From Amaranthus tricolor (lineage: Eukaryota; Streptophyta; Magnoliopsida; Caryophyllales; Amaranthaceae): a stretch of 64,000 nt of DNA. The notes under the pieces are model-generated. The model did not search any database. It saw only the letters and a program-made list of their open reading frames with translations, and was not told where the DNA came from. Every line of letters starts with the position of its first letter. Positions within the stretch are counted from its first letter, which is position 1. The stretch spans positions 6,994,292-7,058,291 of the forward strand of contig NC_080049.1 in the NCBI RefSeq assembly GCF_026212465.1. Direction: 5' to 3'. The position numbers and the translations under genes were made by a program. Below are positions 34,364 through 46,000 of this stretch, piece after piece.

Positions 34364-35093
34364 GGGTGTGTTTGGATGGAAAAAATAGAGGGAAAGGAAG
34401 AGGAGAGATTTGGAGGCATAGTTATTTTAAAATAGCAAATTTGATTTCTATGATTATTGATGATCCAAAAACAAATGATCGATTCGAACGGTAGGTGGAA
34501 TCATAGGTTTGGAATAATTTTACAATTCTAACTGAAATAAAATTTTGAGAGATGTAATCATAACACGATTCTACGATTTAAAAATCCGATCCAATAAATT
34601 TAATCTCAATTATTATTACTTTTTGGTATATTCTATCTTTCACTACTTTCTTTTGCACACACAAATATGTTTGGAAATCTATAATCATAATTTAACAACA
34701 ATAAAGCTTTCATTGACATTGCATTTAAAACAATTATTATATATTTTTGCATTTGATTTTTAAAAATAAGTCAAACAAAACCTGAATTCACAAGTTTAAT
34801 TTTTTAAAATTTAAAATTTAAAATGAATAATTGATATTATGCACTACATAGTTTAGCATATTGAAGTTTATTTGGAGGATCATACGATTCTTCAATTTAA
34901 TCCTATCGATTACATCCTACATTTTTAAACAATTTCAAGTAGAAATTAATTTTAATACTTTTTCTTGGGGGGATGAAATATTCCTTATACAGATAAGTAG
35001 ATAAAAAAATGAAAGGAAATAAATTTAAAAGGGAGATATTTGGAGGGAAAACTATCATCTCTCTTTTCCTTCTTCCCTAAACAAACACAAGAG
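34364..35093. mobile_element. Possible PIF/Harbinger-like MITE
   Basis: The left end reads GGGTGTGTTTGG and the right end reads, inverted, CTCTTGTGTTTG, with TTA on both sides (34361-34363 and 35094-35096). Three-base TTA duplications and a G-rich 'TGTTTGG' end fit PIF/Harbinger. The inverted repeats are short and imperfect, and I see no transposase. Confidence 0.35.
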
Positions 35094-35164
35094 TTATTTT
35101 CCTCTTATTTTTCTTTTCTTTCTTTTTCCTTCCCCGTCTCTTCCTTTCCCACCCATTTGGTTAT

Positions 35165-35471
35165 TGATACAAATCAGCTTTTGTGTGACCCTTGGCAATG
35201 GTTGTTCAATGTGAACAATCACTTTAGATTATACTCAAGAAAGAGAGAGGATTAGAGAAGAAGAAATTAGAAAGAGAAAGAGAGTATTTGATTTATTTCA
35301 TACCCATCAAAAGATCATTATAAGTCTTTATATAAGGACTTAAGGAAAGGAGCAAAAATAACAACCTTTTTCGCCAAAACACTAAGACTAACAACTAACA
35401 GAATTAACAACTAACAAACAAAAGACGTAAAATTATAACTTTACCCCTAATACAAATTAAGTACTGTAACA
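35165..35471 (-). repeat. 3' LTR of Reina-like element
   Basis: 307 bp, TGATAC...GTAACA on the plus strand. It is bordered on the left by the GTTAT duplication and on the right by the polypurine tract, so it is the 3' LTR of this minus-strand element. Confidence 0.9.
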
Positions 35472-35500
35472 AAGCTCCCTCCTTTAAAAGAAACTTGCCC

Positions 35501-36190
35501 TCAAGTTTCATGGTTGAAGGCAGGAAAAGCAGTAATAAAAGTTGTTGCATATATCCATGTTGTATCTTCTATGGGACAATTGTACCATTTCACTAAGTAC
35601 TGTACAGTAGTTGCATTATTTTTCTTGACCATCTTGCTGTTTATTATAGCCTTTGGAAGCTGAGCTATAGATTCATCTGGATTTATACCTTGTAACCAAT
35701 CAGGATGATGTTGTTCTTGGGGAAATTGACCATGGAAGGCCTTCAACTATGATATATAAACTACATTATGTATTCTGGCCCCCCTTGGAAGCTGCAACTG
35801 ATAGGCCACCTTGCCAACCACAGCTGTGATTTTGAATGGACCAAAATACTTTTTAGCTAGCTTCTGGTTATTCCTTCTATATTTGGATTGTTTTCTGCTT
35901 ATAGGGTTGTAATTTCAACCAGACCCAATCACCAACCTAAAATGACCTATTTGTTCTATGTTTATCAGCCTGAGATTTCATTCTTGATTGAGCCTTGTGC
36001 AGCTGAAGTTTAACCCTTATAATTATGTCTTCCTTTCTTTGCAAACATTTATCTACTGCAACATTTAATAACTCTCCTGGCAAATAAGCCAAATGCAGTG
36101 GAGGTGGTTGATGTACACTATCTCATAAGGAGTAAGTTGGGTAGCTGAGTGGAAATGTGTATTATACCACCATTCAGCCAAAGGAATTCA
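35501..36190 (-). pseudogene. Integrase C-terminus and chromodomain of Reina-like element
   Basis: A broken minus-strand frame. It includes the integrase C-terminal barrel region ('KKYFGPFKI', 'VGKVAYQLQLP') and a chromodomain ('VQYLVKWYNCPIEDTTW', then 'ITAFPAFN'), which in this clade recognises modified histone tails. Frameshifts and stops around 35747 and 35900-36100 separate it from the integrase core. Confidence 0.8.
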
Positions 36191-36211
36191 TTTTTACCAT
36201 TCCTTTGGTTC

Positions 36212-36856
36212 CTACCCACACACACATCTTAGAGACATCTCCAAGCATCTATTAACTACTTCAGTTTGCTCATCACTTTGAGAGTGATAAGCTGAAGACA
36301 TACAAAATTGTGTACCTTGGATTTCAAATAATGATTTCCAAAAAGTACTAACAAAAACTGGATCCCTATCATTTATTATACTCCTTGGCCATCCATGCAG
36401 CTTAAAATCATTTTCTAAATAGATTTGAGCCACTTGTATGGCAGTGAAGGGATGACTAAGAGTCATGAAATGAGCACTCTTGCTAAATCTATCAACCACC
36501 ACAAAAAGAACATCTTTTCCACATGACTTTGGTAATCCAGTGATGAAGTCCACTGATATGTCTTGCCAAACTTCTATTGGAATAGAAAGTGGTTGCAACA
36601 ATCCAGGATAGGCCACTAATTCATTCTTTGCAGCGTGACATGTCATACATTCTCTCACAAACTGCCTTATATGTCTTACCATATGTTTCCAAAAGAATAA
36701 CCTCTTTACCCTCATAACTGTAGCATCTCTTCCACAATGACCAACTTCCATGCTAGTGTGATGCCATGTGATGATTGTTGTTCTCAACTCTACATCAGGA
36801 CCTACCACAAGCTTTTGTTTCCTCCTTAGCAAGTCATTCTGAATGGTGTAGTGTTT
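36212..36856 (-). pseudogene. Integrase core of Reina-like element
   Basis: It covers the zinc finger (H...H...CMTCHAAK) and the DDE core (VDFITGLP, NDRDPVF, then 'SDEQTEVVNR'). The last motif has Glu where DGQTE normally has Gly. The frame starts at the edge of the nested solo LTR and ends in a stop followed by frameshifted sequence. Confidence 0.85.
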
Positions 36857-36861
36857 GACAT

Positions 36862-39404
36862 TGTAACGGCCCGGTTTAAGTGACCCGGAAAAATCATATG
36901 AAAACATGATCCCGGTTCACAAACGGACACTAAAAATTCATTTTTCACTCGGATCGTCAACGTTCCAACGGTAAAGGAATATGGTCAACGCAAGAAACAA
37001 CGCCAAACAAAGAAAACAAGTCAGCGGAAGCCTTTACATACAACTCGAGAGCCTACCGGCCTCTAGACTAGCTAAAAAGTTGTACGAAATAAAAAGAAAA
37101 TCATCATAATCTTTCGTTTCATAAACCGAGTTATTTCGACTTATAAACTTATTACAAAATATAACTTAGTCTTGATGATTACGGGTTCTAAGCTGAGTCC
37201 TCACTCCAGCCCCCACCTGCAGTCAACCTACTGCACGTCGTATGATAACACGTAGCAGGTTCCAAAGAACAACCAATACACGTCAGAGACTTCATACATA
37301 TATCAAACAGGTTGAATACAAGCATGGTGTTTATCCTAGCATGCATAGGCTCTAATATATATTCATTATTCAATAATTCCAACTTGTAACGTTGCCCGCC
37401 CTGTTCGGGTCGTTCCAATACAAACATTTAATATTAAACAATTCCAACTTGTAATGTTGCCCGTCCTGTTCGGGTCGTTCAAGTATAAAAAAAAATCTTT
37501 TGGAGGAATACACTTGGGAGAGCTAATCCCAAGGCAACCACCGACCTAAGACGTTGCCCGTCCTGTTCGGGTCGTCAGAGGTAAAGTATGCATACCCCCA
37601 TGGTGACCGTAATGATCCAAAACTGCCATGGGAACAATAATTATGATAATTCAAACCAAACGTTAACCCCTTTCGGTAATGAACATATAAATTTTCAATT
37701 TCCACTTTAACTTCTTTCAAATTGTTTGGGATGTCTAATCCTTATGTGAATTACAATACATCAATTAGGAATAAAACAACACTACTTGCAAAACCACATA
37801 AACAGTATGGTCTAAGCGTGTACCTTTAAATGCTGCAAACACACGTTGCTCAAGCACAATAGGAATTCCGCCCTCTTATAAATCGAGGTCCTAAATAACA
37901 CACACAAAACGATCACATATTAGATCGTGTTTACACATTTAATCCACTCCATACCACTAAGATATCACTAAGACTTGATAATTTTAAATGTTTTCATCAA
38001 ATTCCTAATGGTTCCAAATTGTAAACTTGAACCAGAAACTTAAATGATCGATTTGGACAGTTTAGAAAATTCAAATGAAAAATCCGACTTCGCCGTTGCG
38101 TTCGGAACGCGTCAATTACCTTGGGTACCAAATTTCATAATTTCTAACATCCAATTACTATTTTCAATTATTTTAAGCGTTAAACGAGTTTTTGTTTTAA
38201 CGCATCGGATACATAAACCAACAACGGAAACGATTAACGTTTCCGAATCGGCACCAATACCGAAACAGCAGCTGCTGTCCGGAACTCCCATTATGTTATT
38301 ATTGTTATTATTATTATTTTATATATATTTATACACAAAAACCCCATCATCAAAGCATAAGAGTCATCAGAATAAAAAGAATAGGCCCATCCATAAGATC
38401 TTCAAGAGACTTAAAACTCCACAAATTATGATAATTAAATTAAATACTTAATTCTCTTAACAATTAAAATTTTGTAGAGAATCATAAAACAAAAATCATC
38501 CTTCTTAAATCAAGACATATATATAAATACACAATCCTTCAATCATCCTTCTTAGATGACTACACTACTTGATCCATACCATTTAAATTCCTACTAACAA
38601 ATTGTAATATAGTTAGAGAAATGTAAATCATAAAAGAAATTTATTTAAATATCAATATTAACTTAATTCTTTTAACAAATTAAACTTTGCTAAAGAATAT
38701 AAATCAGAAACATAACTCAATCCTTTTAACAAAATTGAAGTTTATTAAAGGATTAGTAGAGAAAAATTATATATAAAAGAAAATATATTCAATCCTTCTA
38801 AAAGTCATAGGATATCATCATACATAAAATATATTTCACCTTAGAAATCTTATGAATAAAATTTATAAATAACAATTCAACTAAACTTACCCCTTGAACA
38901 AAAGATTGGATTGAACAACAAAGTTTTTTTTTTCTTTTGTAATGCCGAAAACAAGAGAAAAGGAAAAGAAGAGAACTTTTGTTTTTTTTTTTTTTCTGAT
39001 TTTTTTTGTACTCACTTCAAGGGTTAGAAAGGTAAGGGAATTCAAATGAGGCTTATGGAATTAAGAGGAGTAAGACCCACTTAAATTGCCATAACACACC
39101 ATTATGAGAGGAGTTACAAAAATTCCTCCCATTCACCCTCACAACCGGCCAACCCCCTCAATTCCTTAACTTTTTTTAAAAAAAAAAAATTTAATTAACT
39201 AATTAAGTAGTTATTATATTATTGTTAAAATAAAAAAGAAACGTCACGCGATAACCTCGTACGCGATAAAACTCGCTACCGTTAAAATTTAACTCACTTT
39301 ATTTCTTGTAAATATCTATGTGTAAAATAATATAATTTAATAATACATATTTATTTTACTTTATTATATTATTTTTTAAACCCGATAAATTACTGGGTGT
39401 TACA
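36862..39404 (-). repeat. Nested solo LTR (2543 bp) of another gypsy element
   Basis: It is bounded by TGTAACGG and GTGTTACA and flanked by a perfect 5-bp duplication GACAT (36857-36861 and 39405-39409), inside the pol region of the Reina-like element. In the likely sense (minus) it starts TGTAACACCC and ends GGGCCGTTACA. It holds no protein domains, only AT-rich LTR sequence, a TATAAATATA box (about 38321-38333, minus) and three copies of 'cctgttcgggtcgtt' near 37400-37580. An LTR alone with intact target duplications is the product of LTR-LTR recombination. It resembles the 2.6-kb LTRs at 2200-11089 in size and ends but is a different family. Confidence 0.92.
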
Positions 39405-40168
39405 GACATGTTCTCCACTTGTTAGTCTTTGTAGAATTCCCTCAAGGTGTGGATCCATGGCATAACTCCTCTTAATTTTTTCTTCTAAATCTGATGGAAT
39501 AAGGGAGATCGCACAACATAATATCTTAGCCCCTTTAACCCTTGACAAGGCATCAGCCACCATATTGTCTTTTCCCTTATTGTAGCTTATTTCATAGTCA
39601 AAACCCATTAGCTTAGCCAACTAGAACTGCTGAAATGGAGTAGACACTGTTACCACTTTTGAACTGCAAATACAATAGCCAAGAGTTCTTTTTCATATAC
39701 TGATAACCTTTGCCATTTAGGTCCCAAGCTTTTACTAATGAAAGCTATAGGTTGCCCTTCTTGCACAAGCACAACTCCAATTCCCCCCTTTGAGGCATCA
39801 GTTTCAATTACAAATTTCTTGTCAAAATTAGGTAATGCCAACACAAGGGTCGTCACCAAAGCTTGTGTCAACGTTTCAAAAGCTTGTTGTGCCTGATCAT
39901 TCCATTGAAAAGCCCCCTTTTTAAGCAAGTCAATGAGTGGTTTACTCTTTTTTGCATACCCTCTTATAAATGTTCTATAATATCCAAATAACCCTAAAAA
40001 ACTCCTCAAGCACTTAACTGAAGTAGGCACATACCACTTAACCACTGCTTCTATTTTCTTAGGATCTGTTTCTATTCCCTTTTCAGATATGAAATGACCT
40101 AAATGCTCTATTTTAGATGCAAAAAACATACATTTACTACTCTTAGCATACATCTTGTTCTGTCTCAA
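39390..40168 (-). pseudogene. RT thumb/RNase H region of Reina-like element
   Basis: Two pieces, 40168-39650 and 39620-39390. The first has 'FLGLFGYYRTFI' and the RNase H start 'IETDASKGGIG'. The second resumes at 'LAKLMGFDYEISYNKGK' and 'ADALSRV'. The central RNase H part (the usual TD..SL motif) is deleted between them, and an in-frame stop follows. It is separated from RT by a frameshift. Confidence 0.85.
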
Positions 40169-40854
40169 TTATGAAAAACTAATCTAAGGTGAATACAATG
40201 TTCATTCAATGTTTTACTATAAATCAATACATCATCAAAGAATATTAGCACACATTTCCTCAATAGTGATCTAAAGACCTGATTCATCCAATTTTGAAAA
40301 GTAGCTAGAGCATTAGTTGAACCAAATGGCATAACTAAAAATTCATAATGACCTGTATGTGTTTTGAAAGCAGTCTTGTATATATCATCAGCATGCATCC
40401 TCAATTGATGGTAGCCTGAGCTAAGATCCACTTTACTGAATACTCTTGAACCATGAAGCTCATCTACCAGTTCTTCTAATACAGGGATAGAAAATTTGTT
40501 CTTGATTGTATGCTGGTTCAACTGCCTATAATCCACACATAATCTCCAACTACCATCCGTCTTGCCAATTAATACAAAAGGTGAAGCATAGGGATTGTTA
40601 CTGTGCTGGTTTACAACCCTTTCTAACATTTCTTGGATTAAGTGCTCAATAATGTCTCTATGTTTCAAGGGGTACCTATATGGCCTTATGTTTATAGGTT
40701 TAGAGCCCTGTTCCAAAGGTATTTTATGATCAAATACCCCTCTTTCTAGTGGTAATTCTTTAGGATCCTCAAAAACATCCTCAAACTCTTTTCTAAAAAT
40801 GGTTATTTCAGGGGGTTCATTGTTTGTTTCAAATTCTATTAAAGTATTCATCAA
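40165..40854 (-). pseudogene. Reverse transcriptase of Reina-like element
   Basis: The frame has RT fingers and palm: 'RLCVDYRQLN', 'FSKVDLSSGYHQ', 'FLVMPFGSTNA' and the catalytic 'FFDD' where most relatives have Y/F-V/I-DD. It ends at a frameshift overlapping the next piece. Confidence 0.85.
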
Positions 40855-40911
40855 GCAGGAAGGTAAAGTATGTGAGGGTTGTAAAACTGGTAAAAGACAG
40901 AAATGAATGGA

Positions 40912-41331
40912 TTAGTCATTTTCTTTACCTTCCATAGGTTTTTCTATCACCTGAAGCCTTTTCTCAGAAACTCCTTTTAAACACAAATTTTGTCCCTTGA
41001 TTTCAAACTTCATGATCGTTTCTTGAAAATTCCAACTAATCTCCCCTAAAGTTCTAAGCCATTGCATTCCAAGAACCATATCACAAGTTCCAATAGGTAT
41101 CAACAGAACATCAGTATCAAAAACTGTACCATTAATCTTCCAAGAGAAGTTTTTACACCTGTATTGACAAGCCAACTTATTTCCATCTACCACGGTCACC
41201 TCTTGTGGAGCTATTTGTTCCAACACACATCCTAGCTTTTTGGCATATTCAATATTCAAGAAGTTGTGAGTACTTTCAGAATCTATTAAGATGTGTACTG
41301 GTTTATGCTTAACAAAACCAACAGCCCTCAT
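40912..41331 (-). pseudogene. Protease of Reina-like element, mutated active site
   Basis: A retropepsin-like frame with 'LIDSESTHNFL' (family: DSG-S/A-T) and 'MVLGMQWL'. The Gly of the catalytic triad is Glu, which should abolish activity. A stop separates it from RT downstream. Confidence 0.8.
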
Positions 41332-41334
41332 GAT

Positions 41335-41987
41335 GTAGAAAAGATTGTTCTCTAATTAAAGTATGTAAAGAGATATAAGGCTCTTCAATCTCCTGTGTTT
41401 TAGCACAATTGTATTCTTCATCTATGAATTTATTTCCTTCATCTTCCTCATCTGTCAAGATTTCAATTGTGAACAATTGAGGTTCTTTAAAACCACATTT
41501 GTGCCCTCTTTCATAGGGTTTGTCACAAAGGTAGTAAAGGCCTTGAACAATTTTCTTAGCTCTAATTTTTGCTGGCACAAATGTATCTGACACAAATCTG
41601 TTATGCTTATGGTTACTGGAATTTATCAACCATGTACAATGATGCCAAATCGAACTTCTGTTCTTCACTGATTTTGCACAACTCAAAATATTTGCTGGTT
41701 TTTCTTATCCACTCATTAGGATTTGTGCCATCAAATTTTGGGAATTCTAACTTAGGCATGAATCCTAAAGGTTTGATTCCCCCATTATTGTGATCTTCAT
41801 TGATGTTTTTGGGTGAATTAACAATGCAAGAAGGAGATTTCTCATTTAATTTAGACATAAGTATCTCAAACTTGCTGTTAAATTCGTCCTTTAATTCTTC
41901 CATTTGGGTTTGCATTTCCTTCACTTGCACCTCCATAGCTTTTATTCGTTTAGTTTGGGTTAAGGGTGCCAGGATTAAAGAAAACAC
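41335..41987 (-). pseudogene. Gag of Reina-like element, internally deleted
   Basis: The N-terminal part (41987-41613) has a coiled-coil-like start ('MQTQMEELKDEF') and the gag signature 'LEFPKFDGTNPNEWI'. The next frame carries the end of gag with a zinc-knuckle relic ('CDKPYERGHKC'). Most of the capsid-like middle is missing between them. Confidence 0.8.
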
Positions 41988-42027
41988 TTAGAAAACTCAA
42001 GAAACAGGAGCGTTGCTATTATACCAA

Positions 42028-42262
42028 TGATACGGATCAACTTTTGTGTGACCCTTGGCAATGGTTTTCAATGTGAACAATCACTTCAGATTACATGCAA
42101 GAAAGAGGAGAGGATTAGAGAAGAAGAAATTAGAAAGAGAAATATAGTATTTGATTTATTTCATACTCATCAAAAGATAAGGACTTAAGGAAAGGAGCAA
42201 AAATAACAACTTTTCCCGCCAAAACACTAAAATTAACAACTAACTAAATTAGTACTCTAACA
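42028..42262 (-). repeat. 5' LTR of Reina-like element
   Basis: 235 bp, matching 35165-35471 but lacking about 70 bp in two places. It is followed on the minus strand by 'TTGGTATAATAGCA', a decayed primer-binding site, and bordered on the right by GTTAT. Confidence 0.9.
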
Positions 42263-42267
42263 GTTAT

Positions 42268-42623
42268 CCAACCAAATAATCTTTCATTTTTTCAGATGTT
42301 TCCTCGTCCTTACTCTCCATTTAGTTCTATTCGAAGACAATATTATAGAAATCACATTTCAACAATTGCTTCAAGTTTTTTTTATTACAAATTTTTCTTT
42401 TAATTTTTGTTAATCAATTTTCATTGACGCAATTAGAAAAGTCTCTTAAAAAGACTTCTATTAGAAGTTTGTGAAAGACCATTTATTAAACACATTACAC
42501 ATCCTTATTGAATGAGATAGAATGAATCCAAGCGTCTGCAGATAAAATCCTACGGCGTGATCCATTTACACATGGACCCCATTTTAACTGTTCACACTCC
42601 CCCCAATAAATTGTTCCTAATCA
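42268..42623. other. Intergenic region upstream of LDL2
   Basis: AT-rich, no gene. It lies between the Reina-like element and the LDL2 core promoter, so the retrotransposon ends about 360 bp from the TATA box. Confidence 0.5.
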
Positions 42624-42630
42624 TATAAAA
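42624..42630 (+). promoter_or_regulatory. TATA box candidate of LDL2
   Basis: TATAAAA 459 bases before the LDL2 ATG. A GTATGT donor-like site at 42854 suggests a 5' UTR intron, but I see no clear acceptor. Confidence 0.4.
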
Positions 42631-43088
42631 GCGCATGAACCCTAATTTCAAAATTAAAATTGTAACCGCTAAATCAAAATTTTCGCAAAATCAACCATCC
42701 CCCTTTCACCTCGACGTTTCAAGTCGATTGCTATTCGTCGGTTCATCATCTAATTCATTACTTCATCCTTTTTTAATCTTTGCTTTCTTTCTACTTACTC
42801 CCTTTCACTTTCCCCTGTTTTGGGAATTCATGTTATGCGAACTCTATTTTTAAGGTATGTCCATGTTTTCCTCATTTCATTATAGTCTATGTTGACTTTA
42901 CTTTTACATTTTATTGTGTATGGAAAATATGGGTTTAATGTGAATTTGTTAATTTTATGACGTCTTTTAGTGATTGGTCTTGTATGATATATGTTGGATT
43001 GGATGATTGATGGAACTTTATCTTCGTTTAGTTATGATGTCTGGAAGATAAAGTTAGTTATTTCTTTTGGGGTTGTGGTTGATTGAAT

Positions 43089-46000
43089 ATGGATACCCCG
43101 GTTTCGAATGGTTTGAATCCGAAACGGTCATCAAGGAGGAAGGTAGTTACAAAAAACTATAATGAAAATTTGATGGATGAGTTCATAGAGAAGCATATAG
43201 GTGGTCCTTTGAAGAAGAGGAATCGAACCAAGTTTGATTTGGAGAAAGAAACCGAAAAGGAGGCGTTGATAGCTTTGTCGCTCGGTTTCCCCATTGATGC
43301 ATTGCTTGATGAGGAGATTAGGGCCGATGTTATCCGGGAGTTAGGTGGAAAAGAACAAAATGACTACATTGTTATAAGGAATCATATCCTTTCGAGATGG
43401 AGGAGCAATGTTCGAGTGTGGCTGTCTAAGGGGCAGATAAGGGAAACTGTTAGTAGTGAGTGTGAGCATTTGATATCTGCTGCTTATGATTTTCTCTTGT
43501 ACAATGGGTATATTAATTTTGGCGTTTCTTCGCCTTTCTCATCTCATATTCCAGAGGAGGCCTCTGAGGGATCAGTTGTGATAATTGGCGCAGGACTTGC
43601 AGGTTTAGCTGCTGCAAGGCAGTTGTTGTCGTTTGGTTTTAAGGTCATTGTTCTTGAAGGAAGGAACCGCCCTGGGGGAAGAGTGTATACACAGAAGATG
43701 GGTAAAAATGGTCAATTTGCTGCTGTTGAGTTAGGTGGAAGTGTTATAACTGGTATTCATGCAAACCCTTTGGGGGTTTTGGCTAGGCAGTTATCAATTC
43801 CTTTGCATAAGGTGAGAGACAAATGTCCATTGTACATGCCAGATGGGACTCCAGTTGATCAGGAGATGGATTCAAGAGTTGAATTCACTTTTAATCGGTT
43901 ATTGGATAAAGTAACTGAGCTAAGAAAAATAATGGGTGGGTTTGTAAATGATATTTCTCTGGGCTCTGTTTTGGATACTGTTTGTGAGCTATATTCAGTA
44001 GCCAAGAGTAATGATGAACGTCGACTTCTAGATTGGCACTATGCGAACTTGGAATACGCAAATGCAGGATGTTTATCTGAGCTTTCTGCTGTTTATTGGG
44101 ATCAGGATGATCCCTATGAGATGGGTGGTGATCATTGTTTCCTTGTCGGTGGGAATTGGAGGCTGATCAAATCCTTGTGTGAAGGAGTTCCTATATTATA
44201 TGGAAAGACTGTTCACACTATCAGATATGGAGATGATGGTGTTGAGGTGATAGCTGGAAATCAAGTGTTTCAAGCAGATATTGCCCTGTGTACAGTGCCA
44301 CTTGGGGTGCTAAAGCAAAAAAGAATAAAATTTGAACCTGAGTTACCTAAAAGCAAGCTTGAGGCTATTAACCGGCTAGGTTTTGGGTTGCTTAACAAAG
44401 TTGCAATGGTTTTTCCCCATGTATTTTGGGGTGATGATCTAGACACATTTGGATGTCTTAGAAATCATACCCATGATAGAGGGGAGTTTTTTCTATTCTA
44501 TAGTTACCATACTGTGTCTGGTGGTGCAGTATTGGTTGCCTTGGTCGCAGGAGAAGCTGCCCAGGATTTCGAAGGCACGGAGCCATCCATTTTGCTGCAT
44601 CGAGTTCTGAATGTGCTCAGAGGTATAATTTACAGTTTCCTTTTAACGATGTACAATATATTTTCACTATTTTTCTACCCAAATTTTACTTCCAGCTATC
44701 TCTTGTCTCTTGATGGTGGAAGTTCGCATAACATTCCCTTTTTAACTTTTCAGCCGATGCTGAACCACCCATGTCACACTTTGCTTTCATCAATGATTTT
44801 TAATTTGAAGAATAACTTATGGGTCTACACAGTTTGAAGAATAACCTTGGTCCTTGTGAAAATATTGTTCATGTTGTCTTGAGGGTTTTTAAATGATCTG
44901 ATGATATTGTAGTGTGTTGTTTTTATTGACACTAAATTAAATTAAAGGTAGGGGTTGTCATTCTTTTATCTAATGTAATGATGATAAAAAATAACTAGAG
45001 ATTAGGTTATATTTCCAATTACAGGATCAAGATTGCAAGTTAGCCATAGGGTCATGCTATTGCATGAACGACGAAGCTGTAAACAATTTGAGTCTCCGTG
45101 TGGGATGCCAGAGCATAGGTGTTAAATCATTGAGGATTATATGACTGGATCATTGATTCAATAATAATTATTATTGTGTGTATTAACAAAAGAACTAGAA
45201 CATGTCTATTTGCGGTGAGAATTCTTTCCTTCATATTTTTTGAAGTGGCAATTTTATCATGCAAATTAGGTCGACTTGGGTCATATTATGGTGTGGTTAT
45301 TCATTCACTTAAATTTTGAGTTTAGGATGGGTTGGATTTGAGTGATCATTTGATCATATAAATTTGAGTTTGGGATGGGGTATATTTGAAAGATTATTTG
45401 ATCACTTCAATCACGCATAGATGCTAATGTGTCATCGTTTTCATAACTAACAAATATGACACTTTAGCGTTTGGGTTAATACAGAACTCATAATTTCAGA
45501 TATTGTTTGGGTTTGGGTGTTGATTTTGTTCACGTCTTGATGAAGAGATTGCACAAGTCAAATATGTAGAGGGGTTTTAAGAAATGAGATCGGATATCAA
45601 CAATTTTTGTAGAAACTAGGATTATCAGAGTAGTTTCTTTAATTATCAAATTCAAAGCATTATAGCTTTATAAATGTGTGTTGTCCTTTGAAGGTCTCAT
45701 TTGATGTGCAACTGTAGTCCTATAGAGTGACCCTTGCAAAACAACATCAATGCCAAAACCCTAATCACAAAAGATTAGGGTCAACAACATATTCCTTTCA
45801 ATTCTTGCACTCTAGGTCATCTTCGGTCTTCACGCCGACTTTTCTAAGATTATCAGAGTAGTTTCTTTAATAATCAAATTCAAAGCATTATAGCTTTATA
45901 ACTGTATGTTGTCGTTTGAAGGTTTCATTTGATGTGCAACTATAGTCTTATAGAGTGATTCTTGCAAAACAACATCAATGCCAAAACCAATCACAAAAAA

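Larger units (their letters stand above)
35165..42262 (-). mobile_element. Reina-like Ty3/gypsy retrotransposon, decayed, with nested solo LTR
   Basis: The LTRs (35165-35471 and 42028-42262) are flanked by a perfect 5-bp duplication GTTAT (35160-35164 and 42263-42267). On the minus strand the order is LTR, gag, protease, RT, RNase H, integrase, chromodomain, purine tract (AAAGGAGGGAGCTT at 35472-35485), LTR. Without the inserted 2548 bp it is about 4.5 kb. Short LTRs with a chromodomain fit the Reina clade. Gag and RNase H have internal deletions, there are several frameshifts, and the second LTR has lost about 70 bp. It cannot move. Confidence 0.92.

Noticed and set aside
42635..42853. Upstream ORF of LDL2 (72 codons)
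   Set aside because: Its ATG lies only about 10 bases after the TATA box, so it is probably upstream of the transcription start.
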